This document shows positions 12,001-18,215 of a stretch of DNA of 64,000 bases, piece by piece (the stretch's first letter is position 1; each line of letters opens with the position of its first letter). The stretch comes from Lysobacter sp. yr284. Its GTDB lineage: Bacteria; Pseudomonadota; Gammaproteobacteria; Xanthomonadales; Xanthomonadaceae. The translations under genes were made by a program, and so were the position numbers. The stretch spans positions 1-64,000 of the forward strand of contig NZ_FNPT01000023.1 of the NCBI RefSeq assembly GCF_900107375.1, given 5' to 3'. The notes below the pieces were generated by a model that saw nothing but the letters and a program-made list of their open reading frames with translations, did not search any database and was not told the origin of the DNA.

Positions 12001-12180
12001 GCCGCGGCCCATCAGCCATTGGTCGCGGTCGCGCAGGATCAGGTTGCCGGTCGCGGCGTTGACGAACACCTGCTCGCCGGCCTTGCCGAACCCGGCCGTG
12101 CCGATCTGGCCGCGGCCGCCCAGGCCCAACGCCGAGGACGCCTGCAGACCCAGCCCATTCCCTGTGACGATCGCGACCAT
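1..12180 (-). CDS. Giant RHS/YD-repeat protein (C-terminus beyond window)
   Basis: One uninterrupted frame of 4060 codons runs from ATG at 12180 off the left edge. I checked the frame at several points across its length. There is no signal peptide. The N-terminus has the ATGNLILRDRDQWLMGRG-type opening common to large RHS proteins. Several dozen YD repeats (YDAAGRL, YDALGR, YEYDANG) follow. Two stretches are not YD repeat. Residues about 900-980 resemble a xylan-binding CBM60-like domain (EVWVDGIKV, then a beta-rich segment). Residues about 2840-3475 look like several beta-sandwich domains. YD repeats then resume to the edge. Such proteins form a beta-cage shell that often carries a C-terminal toxin. 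The tip, and any immunity gene, lie outside the window, so a toxin role is inference. Ribosome site is weak (GGGAAAG). Confidence 0.93.
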   Translation of the reverse strand, partial: MVAIVTGNGLGLQASSALGLGGRGQIGTAGFGKAGEQVFVNAATGNLILRDRDQWLMGRGVDAELYRAYNSQAQLVGETWRAGVSKQVGGLTGTANAASSVVYRTDWDGSRIAYAWDAARSLYVAGEGAGTRDTLAWDAGNQRWTWTQGGSQLIERYDAGKNGRVFESVDRDGNAVSYRYDLLDRLNEVHTANGEVTHLDYDLFDRLTGVWTRTGSGADTRISTQVRYVYDDAGRLSKVSVDLSPEDNAVVDGKVFTTTYGYDGSSGRIASITQSDGAKVAFGYQLIDGQYRVVSIAQTSEVGVLRTTTLAYDTANRRTTITDPLGQDTILAYDAQGRLLQTSSPAVNGARQTQFFGYDAAGQVATIRDGLGNEVKYTYDAAGNLIKQEDAVGTLVERTFGSDNQLLSDTVSGPNTAAATTRYVYDAEQHLRFRISAEGRVSELRYNAAGQQVAKLSYSEGRYAGSDYSETALAAWAGANARIGERTDSEYDFRGNLSKLTQYGTLAADGSGAIDAKTIQTRYVYDAQGRLLQRYAGTIAAPEVEQFVYDGLGRTIRTTGFNDAVTITQYDDAQRRTVVSFANGLVRTSSYNHAGELIALAESGSGGTVLSQVRYHYDADGRLRMSEDALGAKTHVLYDEAGRRVAEIDAAGALTEYVYDANNQVVKTLAYATAVNAAALAALIDANGKPKQTASVNGQTVALTLSNSGLRPAADAAADRPQWRFYDAAGRPIKTVAGDGALTEYAYDAGSRLIRKQVHGAAVKMSAFLAAPTLANAVPERVIDSRSVTTRYFYSADGLLVGVQEGANGMNGGGGLTETIYDGAGRKIKTVAYATPTNQSLRMTGTLEQLRPGPNFKDIHNYYNYDSRGLLVSQIDGEGYLTRYEYDAAGNVSRRIRGEKIPPTALGLPQTISGSFTARAGANAGGPAPVVEVWVDGIKVKDVQLSATDTVYTFNAQVVANANHQVSLVYRGSGADLWLSAATFAGVAFDANGLSMWDAGGTGAQAGTATRQPAGEAHVAGDGAFRWAVSATQALAALATTPGLIERTDYSYDVEGRLLYQTEYSSSGNVDSQRSYDSLGRVAAERRGDRKSNYRYDLQGRVVAELSGEGVKALEALGANPSQAAIDAVWADRAVRYQYDAGGRRTAMIDALDRSTLYYYDSLGRLTHTVNPFGEVTEQRYNAFGDVAQAIVYAKRLTSLSLGQMHGGALTQSAGDAIAALDDAQASRTTLSYAITGALARSVDALGAYTEWTYTTSGTVEKVNRWSDYARTYANWIQTVYSYDGAGRQNTETVDALGAAPLGLINWQIRDAFGRVTNTQTSDIKGVVRRAVSVAYDRNGRATMGFDRSYSLPSYMLSYDAFGNVLTRTEYTATGIAGNTSYAYTAFNREIQVTTAEGVVTKSRYNEHGQIVELIDGRGNATVYEYDLDGRLIRTTSPAGTVSTVYDQAGQAIETVDARGVKTVFEYDPAGRVLTRTLDPNGLAIKTAYAYDAKGQLVRTTDPNGSVTETRYDLRGQKVAVVVDAGEGRLNLATTFEYDALGRTVRTTAGSGTSAAQVAEHQYDKAGRLIATIADPGGLALTTRYAYDAGGNVVARTDANGHVTRYVYDRADQLLLTVGADGAVERRDYDTYSGAFVGITRFARAIDLAGLDPAVTVEQIQARLQPNASEDRTLRQVFDRDGRLRYTIDSLGYVTESVYDASGNVVRSVAYATAVVLTALATPANVAAALTAQSGAAHAADRVERNVYDAAGRLAFRIDAGGYLTRNRYDAGGNLVASAKFAAPYPSAGGIDTASLEAWAAAQPGEQTAENRWVFDAAGRAVWQIDAGGRATRNTYDAAGLLRASVRMRPSVDGPYPRPSAYTVEAMEAWVALMGGANRLSNPTTMWFYDGAGRAIFSYDAEDYFNRTEYDAAGNRIAATRYERKWGRPGDRAIALADTVASLRTLVDAMGEGERTTRFGYDAAGRMSETVDAAGAVRRYQRDGLGQVLVEYAAWGTAAQVATRRSYDAAGRMIVEIRAADTAAAAISRTAYDAFGQAVAAVDPRGVELAESDSAWALDMRKSLGYVNETGAALRAADLGQARQDELRARYTSRTVYDRMGRAVESVDALGASVTRTYNAFGNAVAVTDALGNTGYFYFDALGRTTHQVDPEGYLTRTEYGFLGQPVSVTRFYARVGAVAAGAEPPLDPSGAAAVTRMAYDLLGRLVSATDAAQAVETYRYDAFGNRSEYTNKLGGTSSYSYDRLGRMVTERLPIDAPSRWGGSPTAVANYFNYDAHGNVVYKKESGDSADPRITTYNYDALNRIKVTGVYAINDDGTAGGSYDEFFYDARGNVVEKYSGNNARTVYYYDAADRLAGQVDANGRLTLNEYDKAGNLIRTRAFASPVSLPAGATLPAIPVDPATGQPSPAREQRFAYDANGRRIQATTVGVVHGTLRDGVDANGNPQRSYAIDGSDIVERWTYDGNGRAVSHRDGAGNQTRTYYDALGQKRLEIDGEGFGISWQRDAEGNVLEEIRYAGRQLPPAQSLSAAGASANGEAEQLILDWPRSIDDRITVYTYDKMGRRLSDSRLGVAYGSVDPLTGRLTEAVATATASYAYDAAGNLLRRTDANGSVFGWEYDKAGRNTAVSLPDFVDYAGRSVVARTEYSYNGLNQVVKELRRGTGSDQDQTTTYVYGNGGRLLSKTNALNFTTRFGYDAIGNMISMSYQRTDSAGGQRTETIQIAYDLDNRETGRITVASDGSRSVERRTRYNLFGDVTGRGTGPSGWQEVAEYDYAGRVLKSNMDGGVTRLNIYDGAGNAAVRIESQTINLASAAWTLERVLGASAEESAQLATTLTLYDRRNQAIDVIQAAMTTAGERLGLKTVTVQPVRPGQIQASVGGRLGAQARNPALGGVDGSIAITPFSGSLGQVSGVYSDRGWAQQNGGSTSDNWPPDLMKYGVFVPDMTAAFGEYDVRVVIEGTQTAYSVDLQRIVTEPLSGQGYLYSPNGGTNLTIDVPVGLFNLRNGDNREVHVNFALKVFVTPKGSGGGRELELGSKTVGARLTWDRDWNWNTEIRIDYTLGRTDLNATVDLGTPSEFSPDVLQLPIDGYRADVSPQVYVRAKGSTGPYQALAVQRDFQQGKATADIAALADGQYEVLYLATRTDGALMRREEYDLTVGPSQSVVRVAETADNAFQSNGLGTFVWTAGGLDMSNLLTRRSEAPDKVVVEYRRKGSQDAWTGTAALGGLPPMATPGSVRWDTAGLSGDYEVVLKLLNGQNAVIESVAGEVSVGAAPRVAIDFAHDADVVRLGNLPPNASSVDLKLLNDDGSVAWSAPGLAVANGQLIWPIPAEILAAAGGGVRRYRLALTFTDNLVVPPSSYTAAGVIEVGPQRQPGATIQVDGHLYTLNLDPQQPEGQVLVLHYRPEGDVNAAFQQVTILRGGDGKFRWDSLGLNKEATYEYFYDVFRTLADAQNPAGGQSLVRNSGYFWADNDRPATEASWELRNFEPSSLTIHRRQDYNAFGEIAREIDGRGNATALVYNTLGKLVRKTDPTVWITHANGFREQLNPSVDYVYDLAGSVVAYRDANGNLTTQAWNYGSAQPTLVGEWHADGGFKRFQYDVFGNQRVVVDEIGRRTRYGYDLGNRLIWIERPKDAAESGSIVDSYAYDELDRRTRHTSSLLGATTTDFTIDGDVGRVVSAAGRTTTYTATWDAQADNGNGAWRRVMTDANGRSTTDLVDALGRKLSHIDLGGHAFGYEYNYAGLLRKSGSTVYEYYANALIKRMSDSASGIKGYYEYDENGNRTFEGFTGKDGNWAFQQSKGTYDALNRLIKVEDPRYEITYEFDAQGNRIRMHSLYRDGLNGATREQEYWYRYDNMNRFVVTMGQLGTDNKTRGSSAADTGVGVWEGSGGDGVTISYDAANQRRSAHYGRDGHLERYDYDARGYLTDTTIDGVLRARRVNDQAGRVGDYYEYDAGGALKSSSTRYWDNDSLLMQEHDNQANTGTITYRLNDGTVDFTETYGEATTVKTSYDYVWFDGAKQTQIMVQASNQSVKNWAPGFSRYVYDEQGRIKLAYDQAG

Positions 12181-12330
12181 GTGTGCTTTCCCATTCCATT
12201 GGTGCCGCCAAGGGGCGGCTCTCAAATGGACTTCTCAGCACATCGCGGAAAAAGTTTAGTCGGCCCCTGAAAGACATGAACGATGCCGGCCCAGCATCCG
12301 CCCTGGCGCTACGGCGCCGGCGGCGATGGC

Positions 12331-14007
12331 TCAGATCGCCACTTCCTCCACCGCCGCACGCTGCACCGTGACCCGGTCGCGGCCGCCGGCCTTGCTCGCG
12401 TACAGCGCCGCGTCGGCGCGTTCGAGCAGTTGGTCGAAGCTCTCGCCCGGGCGCAGTTCGGCAACGCCCATGCTCAGGCTCAGGTTGAGCGCGCGGCCGT
12501 GCACGGTCGGCGGGTTGGCGCCGACCGCCTGGCGCAGGTGTTCGGCCACCACCAGGCCCTGTTCCAGGCGCGTGCCGGGCAGGCCGACCAGAATCTCGTC
12601 GCCGCCGTAGCGGCCGCACAGGTCGGTCGCGCGCAGCCGGTTGCGGGTGCGCTCGGCGACCGTGCGCAGGGCCTCGTCGCCGGCGCTGTGGCCGTGTTCG
12701 TCGTTGATGCGCTTGAAGTGGTCGATGTCGAAGAACACCACGGTCAGCGGCCGGCGGTTGCGGTGGGCGTCGAGGATGGCCTCGCGCAGGCTCTGTTCGA
12801 TCGCCTGCCGGTTCATCACGCTGGTCAGGCGGTCGTAGGTCGCGCGGTGCTTGGCGGTGTCGTGGTCGTGGCGCAGCTTCTGCAGCTTGGCGGCCAGGCC
12901 CAGCAGCAGGCCCAGGCCGCCGAACACCAGGCCGAGCGGATAGGCGTATTCCAGCCAGGCGAACATCGGCCACCATTTCTGGAAGCCGCCGACCAGCACC
13001 ACCAGCACCGCCAGCAGCGGCACCCAGGCGCCGGCGAGGAAATAGGCTTCGTGCTGGCGCCGCGAGATCGCCACCGCGCAGGCGTAGAACACCGCGCCGA
13101 TCAGCACCAGCAGCACCAGGTTGCCGAAGCTGGCGCTGAGCTTCCAGGTCTGCACCAGCGACACCGCCAGCAGCGCGCCCAGCACCCAGCTGCAGACGTT
13201 GAGCACCTTGGCGACCCCGGCCTGGGTGGTGCGCAGGTCGAGGTAGAACATCAGGAAACGCACGCTGGCGATGGTCGCGGCGGTGTTCAGCACGACGTTG
13301 GTGCGGCGGTTGGGCAGCACGTCCTGCAGCCACGGGATCATGCGGATCTCGCCGCCCTCCACCGCCAGGTTGACGGTCTGCACCAGCAAGGTCAGGCATA
13401 AATACGCGTAGCCGCGTTCGCGCAGGCCGACCCAGAAGCCGAACGCGAGGATCGCGGTCGCGCCCAGCGCGGTCAGCACCACGCTGCGCAGGGCGACGTG
13501 GCCCATGTCCTGGCGGTGCACCTGCGCCAGCGGTTCGATGCGCAGGGTCGAGGGCGTGAACTCGGTCGCATAGGTGCGCAGGTAGATCACCTCGCCCTTG
13601 CGCAGGCCGCCTTCCAGCGGATAGACCACGAAGCGCGAGGAATGCTGGAACTCGCTGCCGCGGCCGTGCAGCGCGCGCCGCACCGGGTCGGCGTCGCGGT
13701 GGCGCCAGATGTCGAAGAACTTGCGGTAGGGCTGGTCGATCACCAGCTGCGGCAGCTGGTCTTCGCCGACGTCGGCGGTCGCGGTCAGGCGCAGCCACTG
13801 CGGGCGGCGGTCGGGGTAGGCGATGCGCTCGCCGGCCACCGGCGCGAAGCGCGCGTCGTAGCGCCCGGCCAGCACCTGCGCCAACGGCGGGTCGGCGCCC
13901 GGGCCGAGCCGCGCGACCACGAACGGCTGCGCGCAGGCCAGCGCCGCTGCGCTCAGACCCAGCAGGGTCAGCAGGGTCTGCCAGAGAAGGCGCCAGGATC
14001 GTTCCAT
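12331..14007 (-). CDS. Membrane diguanylate cyclase (7TMR-DISM-like sensor + GGDEF)
   Basis: This 558-residue protein has a signal peptide (about 1-26), then a periplasmic beta-rich domain of the 7TMR-DISM extracellular type to about residue 170. Six to seven membrane helices follow (about 175-370), and a cytoplasmic GGDEF domain (about 390-550). The active-site loop reads GGDEI at 468-472. An RATD inhibitory site sits exactly five residues upstream (459-462), so product feedback is likely. The F-to-I change in the last position is conservative; the metal-binding Asp/Glu are kept. The predicted reaction is synthesis of cyclic di-GMP from two GTP. It is the only gene between the RHS gene and the GH114 gene, and it is transcribed towards the RHS gene with a 150-bp gap. 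Confidence 0.93.
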   Translation of the reverse strand: MERSWRLLWQTLLTLLGLSAAALACAQPFVVARLGPGADPPLAQVLAGRYDARFAPVAGERIAYPDRRPQWLRLTATADVGEDQLPQLVIDQPYRKFFDIWRHRDADPVRRALHGRGSEFQHSSRFVVYPLEGGLRKGEVIYLRTYATEFTPSTLRIEPLAQVHRQDMGHVALRSVVLTALGATAILAFGFWVGLRERGYAYLCLTLLVQTVNLAVEGGEIRMIPWLQDVLPNRRTNVVLNTAATIASVRFLMFYLDLRTTQAGVAKVLNVCSWVLGALLAVSLVQTWKLSASFGNLVLLVLIGAVFYACAVAISRRQHEAYFLAGAWVPLLAVLVVLVGGFQKWWPMFAWLEYAYPLGLVFGGLGLLLGLAAKLQKLRHDHDTAKHRATYDRLTSVMNRQAIEQSLREAILDAHRNRRPLTVVFFDIDHFKRINDEHGHSAGDEALRTVAERTRNRLRATDLCGRYGGDEILVGLPGTRLEQGLVVAEHLRQAVGANPPTVHGRALNLSLSMGVAELRPGESFDQLLERADAALYASKAGGRDRVTVQRAAVEEVAI

Positions 14008-14550
14008 TTCCTCAGCAAGTTGTTTTCAGCCTGTGGAGGATAGCCCACGGTATACGGCCGGCCGGCCGGCGCCGGCACCGACGGCGGCGCGGCGAGCGCG
14101 GAATTGGGACGTGGATTCCGGTCGCGGCCGCGGCGGCCGCCTGTTCACCGATGCCGCCGCGGCGCGCGGGATTTGTAAGCGTCGGTCAAGCTGAGAAGTC
14201 CGGCCGGTTTCGTTGCAGCCCCGCGCCGCGATGCTGGCGTCCCCGGTCGGGCCGCAGTCGCGGGCCGGCCGCGGGCGGCCCGGGTTCGCGACGGCGCGCG
14301 ACGCCCCGGGCGTTCGCGGCCGCCGCGCCGGCCGTGCAGCCGCCACCGCACGCGGGCGCAGGAAGCACGGCAGGAGCCGCTGCGCGCCGCCGGCGCCCTC
14401 GGCGCCGCTCCACCTCCTCATCGCCGCCCGGCGCTCGCGCGCCCGGGCCGGCCGCGAGCGATCCGCCGCTGGCGCGCGGCGCGACGGCGCAGGGGGCCGC
14501 GGGCGGCGCGGTCCGCGCGCAAGTCCCCTCCCCCTCATTCTGGAGATGCA
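14008..14550. other. Intergenic region between divergent genes
   Basis: This is 543 bp of very GC-rich sequence between the divergent cyclase and GH114 genes. Open frames here show no family resemblance and only GC-driven Arg/Ala composition. I see no RNA gene or clear repeat. Promoters for both flanking genes should lie here, but none is convincing by eye. Confidence 0.5.
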
Positions 14551-15396
14551 ATGAACAAGTTCGCGCTCATCGCCCTGGCCCTCGCCGCCGCGCTGTACGG
14601 CAGCGGCGCCCGCGCCGAGGCCGCCGCCCCGACCTGGAAGCCGCTGACCCCGGGCACCAGCTGGAACTGGCAGCTCGACGGCCGCGCCGCCAACGCCTCG
14701 ATGCTCGACGCCCTGGCCAACCCGAAGAAGATGCTCGACATCGACCTGGACGCGACCTCCGCGGCCGAGGTCGCCCGGCTCAAGGCCAAGGGCATCTACG
14801 TGGTGTGCTACACCGAAGTCGGCAGCTACAACACCCAGCGCGCCGACGCCGCCGAATTCAGGAAGGTGCCGGGCCTGATCGGCAAGCAGATGGACGGCTT
14901 CGAGGACGAATACTGGATCGACGTGCGCAAGACCGATGCGCTGATGCCGATCATGACCGCACGCCTGGACAAGGCCCGGGCCAAAGGCTGCGACGGGGTC
15001 GAGCCGGACCTGGACGATTCCTTCAACCAGGGCCAGGAGAACACCGGCTTCGACCTGACCCTGGAGGACTCGCTGTACTACCTGCAGTTGCTGGTCGACG
15101 CCGCGCACGCGCGCGGCTTGTCGATGGGCCTCAAGAACGGCCCGGAGATGGCGCCGTACGCGGCCGTGTTCGCCGACTGGGCGCTCAACGAAGAATGCAA
15201 CCAGCACGGCGAATGCGCCGGCTACAAGGAGTTCGTCAAGCGCAACAAGGCCGTGTTCCAGGTCGAGTACCGTTCCAACGGCACCCGGGTCCAGGACTTC
15301 TGCCCGGCCGACAACAACAACGGCTTCGACGGATTGCTCAAGGACGCCAGCGAACTGCTGCACGCGCTGCCGCGCGAGGCCTGCCGCAACGGCTGA
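14551..15396 (+). CDS. Secreted GH114-like glycoside hydrolase (endo-alpha-1,4-polygalactosaminidase family)
   Basis: The 281-residue product begins with a typical signal peptide cleaved near ARA-EA at about residue 23. The mature part has the GH114/TM1410 pattern: WNWQLDG near the start, the YVVCYTEVGSYN strand, and the acidic motif DGVEPDLDDS around residue 150. Near the end it has a cysteine-bearing CNQHGECAGY segment and a FCPADNNNGFDG motif. Family members cleave alpha-1,4-linked polygalactosamine in microbial exopolysaccharides, so a role in degrading capsule or biofilm of competitors fits a predatory lifestyle (inference). A GGAG ribosome site lies about 8 bases before the ATG. It stands alone; a weak CG-rich hairpin follows at 15418-15449. 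Confidence 0.88.
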   Translation: MNKFALIALALAAALYGSGARAEAAAPTWKPLTPGTSWNWQLDGRAANASMLDALANPKKMLDIDLDATSAAEVARLKAKGIYVVCYTEVGSYNTQRADAAEFRKVPGLIGKQMDGFEDEYWIDVRKTDALMPIMTARLDKARAKGCDGVEPDLDDSFNQGQENTGFDLTLEDSLYYLQLLVDAAHARGLSMGLKNGPEMAPYAAVFADWALNEECNQHGECAGYKEFVKRNKAVFQVEYRSNGTRVQDFCPADNNNGFDGLLKDASELLHALPREACRNG

Positions 15397-15468
15397 TCCT
15401 CGCGCGCCCGGCCCGCGACGCCGGCTGCGCACGCGGCCGGCGTTGTCGCGCGCGACGCCGGCGCGCGC

Positions 15469-16242
15469 TCAGGCGTTGCGCCACGCGGACGCGGCGCGCG
15501 CGCGCCCGGCCGGCCGCTCGAAATCGCGGTCCAGGAAGGCCTTGCAGCGGAACTGGTCGATGTCGTTGATGCGCAGGATGTTGCGCTTGCGGCTGACCAG
15601 GCCGCTGCGGTGCCAGGTCTGCAGCTGCGCGTTCAACTTCGGCCGGCTGGCGTTGACCATCGCCGCCAGGATGCTCTGGGTCGGCGGCAGGGCCACTTCG
15701 AAATCGCCGCCGCGCGGCTGCGGCTGGTTGTGCATCAGCGACAGCAGGTAGCGCGCCAGGCGCGACTCGAGCCGGTGCAGGCACATCGTCTCCAGGCTCT
15801 CCACCGCCTGGCGCAGGCGCAGGCACAGCGAGGCGTGGGCGCGCTCGATCACCACCGGGTCGTTGGTCAGGCTGGGAAAGTGCCGGCGCGGCAACAGCAG
15901 CACCCGGGTCGGGCTGTAGGCCACCGCGGTGAAGGTATGCGCGTGGGTGTCCAGCAGCGGCGTCTCGTCGACGGTCTCGCCGCTCTCGATCGTGTCCACG
16001 ATCAGTTCCTGTCCGTCGGGGCCGTACAGCAGCTTGTAGATGCGCCCGTGCACGACGAAGGCGAGGCAGTCGCTTGGATCGTTCTTGAAGAACAGCGCGT
16101 CGCCTTCTTCCAGGTGCGCCTCGCTGCTGTGGCGGGCGATGTGCTCCAGCAGCGTGACCGGCAGGCCGCGCAGCAGCGCGCAGCGGTCCAGGCCCCAGCG
16201 GCGCCTGCGCACCGCGGCGCCGTCGTCGGCGCTCAGGGCCAT
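15469..16242 (-). CDS. Crp/Fnr-family transcriptional regulator
   Basis: With a start at 16242 the protein has 257 residues (MALSADDG...). Upstream in-frame codons are Arg/Pro-rich and unlikely to be translated. The first two thirds is a cyclic-nucleotide-binding fold (LEEGDALFFKNDPSDCLAFVVHGRIYKL; GETVDETPLLD). The C-terminal third is a winged helix with a recognition segment around STQSILAAMVNASRPKLN, as in Crp. The cAMP phosphate-binding RS pair (RSA in E. coli Crp) is not evident, so the ligand is uncertain. It ends 72 bp from the convergent GH114 gene. An ATG 45 bases further upstream is an alternative start. Confidence 0.88.
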   Translation of the reverse strand: MALSADDGAAVRRRRWGLDRCALLRGLPVTLLEHIARHSSEAHLEEGDALFFKNDPSDCLAFVVHGRIYKLLYGPDGQELIVDTIESGETVDETPLLDTHAHTFTAVAYSPTRVLLLPRRHFPSLTNDPVVIERAHASLCLRLRQAVESLETMCLHRLESRLARYLLSLMHNQPQPRGGDFEVALPPTQSILAAMVNASRPKLNAQLQTWHRSGLVSRKRNILRINDIDQFRCKAFLDRDFERPAGRARAASAWRNA

Positions 16243-16455
16243 GCGCACGGCCGCGCGCTCGGCGCGGCGGCCGGCCGGCCCGCGCATCGGTGCGCGCTGC
16301 GGCGGGCAAAGCGGGAGACGACCCGGACGCCGCGGCAGCCGGCTCCGGAACGGCCGCGGGCGCGGCCGGTGGCAGGATTCATAACGCCCCCTGTGGACGT
16401 CGGCACGGCGCGGACGCGGCAAGCGACCGGCGATCCGCGCCGCGCACGCGGCGAG

Positions 16456-16575
16456 CGGATCGATGCGGCTCGGCTGGGTTCTGATCGGATCGGGTCGGAT
16501 CGATTCGGATCGACTCGGGGCGAATCGGTCCGGATCGGATCGGTTCGAGGCGGCTCGATTCTAAGCGGCTCGGCC
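16456..16575. repeat. GATC-rich degenerate short repeat
   Basis: This tract is built from near-repeats of GATCGG and ATTCGG in about 5-10 bp steps. It contains seven GATC sites between 16458 and 16541, where well under one is expected at this GC content. It lies between the Crp-type gene and the first R-body gene and codes for nothing recognisable. Confidence 0.75.
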
Positions 16576-16691
16576 GCAAGCGTCGGCGGCTCGAGTCGTT
16601 TCCGATCGGCGCGCCACGGCCAGGTGCGGCCGGGATGCGGCAGCGACGATGCCGGAGCCGTGATCCGGCCCGGCATCGCGCAGCGCGGGCC

Positions 16692-17030
16692 TTACGGACC
16701 GTACGGATTGCTCTTGAACGACTGCAGCACGGTCATCAGGCTGGTCAGGTTGTCGGCCACGCCGGTCTGCGCGATCTTCTCGGTCGCGCCGGCCGCCGCA
16801 GCGGTGTCGACCGTGTAGATCTGCATCACGCCCTGGTTGGCCGCGGCCTGCGCCAACGAGGTCTGCTGCTGCTGCGAGGCGATCGCGTTCTCGAACAGGA
16901 TGCCGGTGGAGTGGGCCGACGCCTGGTACATCGAGCCCATCGCGAAGGCCGGGCCCTCGGCGATGACCTTGACGTTGGACTGAGTGACGGCGTCGGTGAT
17001 CTGGTTGTTGACTGCGGTGGGATATGCCAT
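16692..17030 (-). CDS. RebB-family R-body structural protein, 112 aa
   Basis: A small RebB-type (killing trait) protein. It opens with the family hallmark VNNQITDAVTQSNVKVI and continues with a helical body: AHSTGILFENAIASQQQQ, then ANQGVMQIYTVD. RebB proteins polymerise into R-bodies, ribbons that roll into hollow cylinders in the cytoplasm and uncoil to pierce membranes. An excellent GAGGAG ribosome site precedes the ATG. It is the last gene of the reb cluster. It is a close paralogue of the next gene upstream (17134-17454), differing mostly in conservative changes, so the pair arose by tandem duplication. Confidence 0.93.
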   Translation of the reverse strand: MAYPTAVNNQITDAVTQSNVKVIAEGPAFAMGSMYQASAHSTGILFENAIASQQQQTSLAQAAANQGVMQIYTVDTAAAAGATEKIAQTGVADNLTSLMTVLQSFKSNPYGP

Positions 17031-17133
17031 GGAACGCTCCTCGGTATCGGGTGGGGACTAGGCCGCGGCGCCGGCCCTCATGCCGGCCGGCCGCCGCGTG
17101 GCCCGATCGCGCGGATCGGGCGCCGAGCCGGCC

Positions 17134-17454
17134 TTACTTGAACGCCCGCAGCACGGTCAGCAGGCTGGTGAGGTTGTCGGACACGCCGGTCTGCGCGACC
17201 TTCTCGGTGGCGCCGGCGGCGGCGGTGGTGTCGACGCTGTAGATCTGCATCACGCCCTGGTTGGCCGCCGCTTGCGAGAGCGAGTTCTGCTGCTGCTGCG
17301 CCGCCACGGCGTTCTCGAACAGGATGCCGGTGGAGTGGGCCATCGACTGGTAGATCGAACCCATCGCGAAGGCCGGCGCTTCGCCGATGACCTTGACGTT
17401 GGACTGGGTGACGGCATCGGTGATTTGGTCGTTGACGGCGGTCGGGAATGCCAT
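17134..17454 (-). CDS. RebB-family R-body structural protein, 106 aa
   Basis: The ATG at 17454 is chosen because AAGGAG lies seven bases upstream; an in-frame upstream start would lack this. The protein begins AFPTAVNDQITDAVTQ and is otherwise nearly parallel to the 112-residue paralogue downstream. Its length matches the classic RebB of about 105 residues from Caedibacter. The C-terminal half (ATEKVAQTGVSDNLTSLL) is shared between the two paralogues but missing from the 75-residue member. 103 bp separates it from the downstream paralogue, and 56 bp from the orphan upstream. Confidence 0.93.
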   Translation of the reverse strand: MAFPTAVNDQITDAVTQSNVKVIGEAPAFAMGSIYQSMAHSTGILFENAVAAQQQQNSLSQAAANQGVMQIYSVDTTAAAGATEKVAQTGVSDNLTSLLTVLRAFK

Positions 17455-17510
17455 ATCGAGCTCCTTGGAAAGTGAAGTACGGCCGCTGCCGTACATGGCT
17501 GATTAACGAG

Positions 17511-18215
17511 TCATGGATCGGCTTGTGAAGCGGCCCCGCCGTTCGCCTTCGCGGCGGAATCGGAGTTGTTGTCGCGGTCGGGGCGAACAGCGTCGGCGCT
17601 GTCCTGGGCGGTTGCGCGCGACTCGTCGGCGGACGCGGAACCGTCGTTGTCTTGCGGCGGCGCCGCGGCCTGGGGCAAGACCCCGTTGGCGCGCGCGGCG
17701 TCGATCACGTCCTGCAATTGCCGCGCGAGCGGGCCGATCTCGCGCTGGAAACACGCCTGCACTTCCTGCCGGACCAACTCGCCCAGGCGCACTGCGATCT
17801 GCTCCATCGGCGTGGCCGGCGCGGTCCGCGCCGGCGCGCCGGGCGCCGGCTTGGGCGGGATCAGGTCCTGCAGCGATTGCGCGCGTTCGACCACGCCGAG
17901 CACTTCGCGCTCGGCCGCCTCGCCGGCGCGGGCGTTGCTCGCCACCGCCGACTGGGCGCGTTGCAGGCTTTGCTGGATCACGTCCTGGATCTGCCGGCGC
18001 TCGCTGTCGAACAGATTGCCGACCTCGCCGCGCGCCATTGTGGCGGGCGCCGGCGACTGCGCGTCGACCAGCGCCACGTAGGCCGCCAGCACTTGCTGTT
18101 CGTCCTGGCCCAGTTCGCGGCCGAGCTGGGCGCGGGCGAAATCGCGCACGACCTGGTCGAGTTCCTCGCGCGCGCCGGCCGCTGCGGCCGGCGGCGCCGA
18201 TGCCGGCGCGCTCAT
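17511..18215 (-). CDS. R-body locus protein of unknown function, 234 aa
   Basis: I do not recognise a family. The protein is largely helical and acidic. Residues about 15-60 and 70-110 look like amphipathic helices (EELDQVVRDFARAQLGREL; RRQIQDVIQQSLQRAQ). A Pro/Ala linker leads to a helix around 135-170 (EQIAVRLGELVRQEVQACF), and the last 50 residues are disordered and rich in Asp, Ser, Ala and Asn. No signal peptide or membrane segment is visible. Its start overlaps the stop of the upstream 92-residue gene as ATGA, implying translational coupling. Position inside the reb cluster suggests a role in R-body assembly or control (inference). Confidence 0.8.
   Translation of the reverse strand: MSAPASAPPAAAAGAREELDQVVRDFARAQLGRELGQDEQQVLAAYVALVDAQSPAPATMARGEVGNLFDSERRQIQDVIQQSLQRAQSAVASNARAGEAAEREVLGVVERAQSLQDLIPPKPAPGAPARTAPATPMEQIAVRLGELVRQEVQACFQREIGPLARQLQDVIDAARANGVLPQAAAPPQDNDGSASADESRATAQDSADAVRPDRDNNSDSAAKANGGAASQADP

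Noticed and set aside
12331-14007. Inactive diguanylate cyclase because the motif is GGDEI
   Set aside because: The metal and GTP-binding positions are intact and the I-site is present; the last-position change is conservative.
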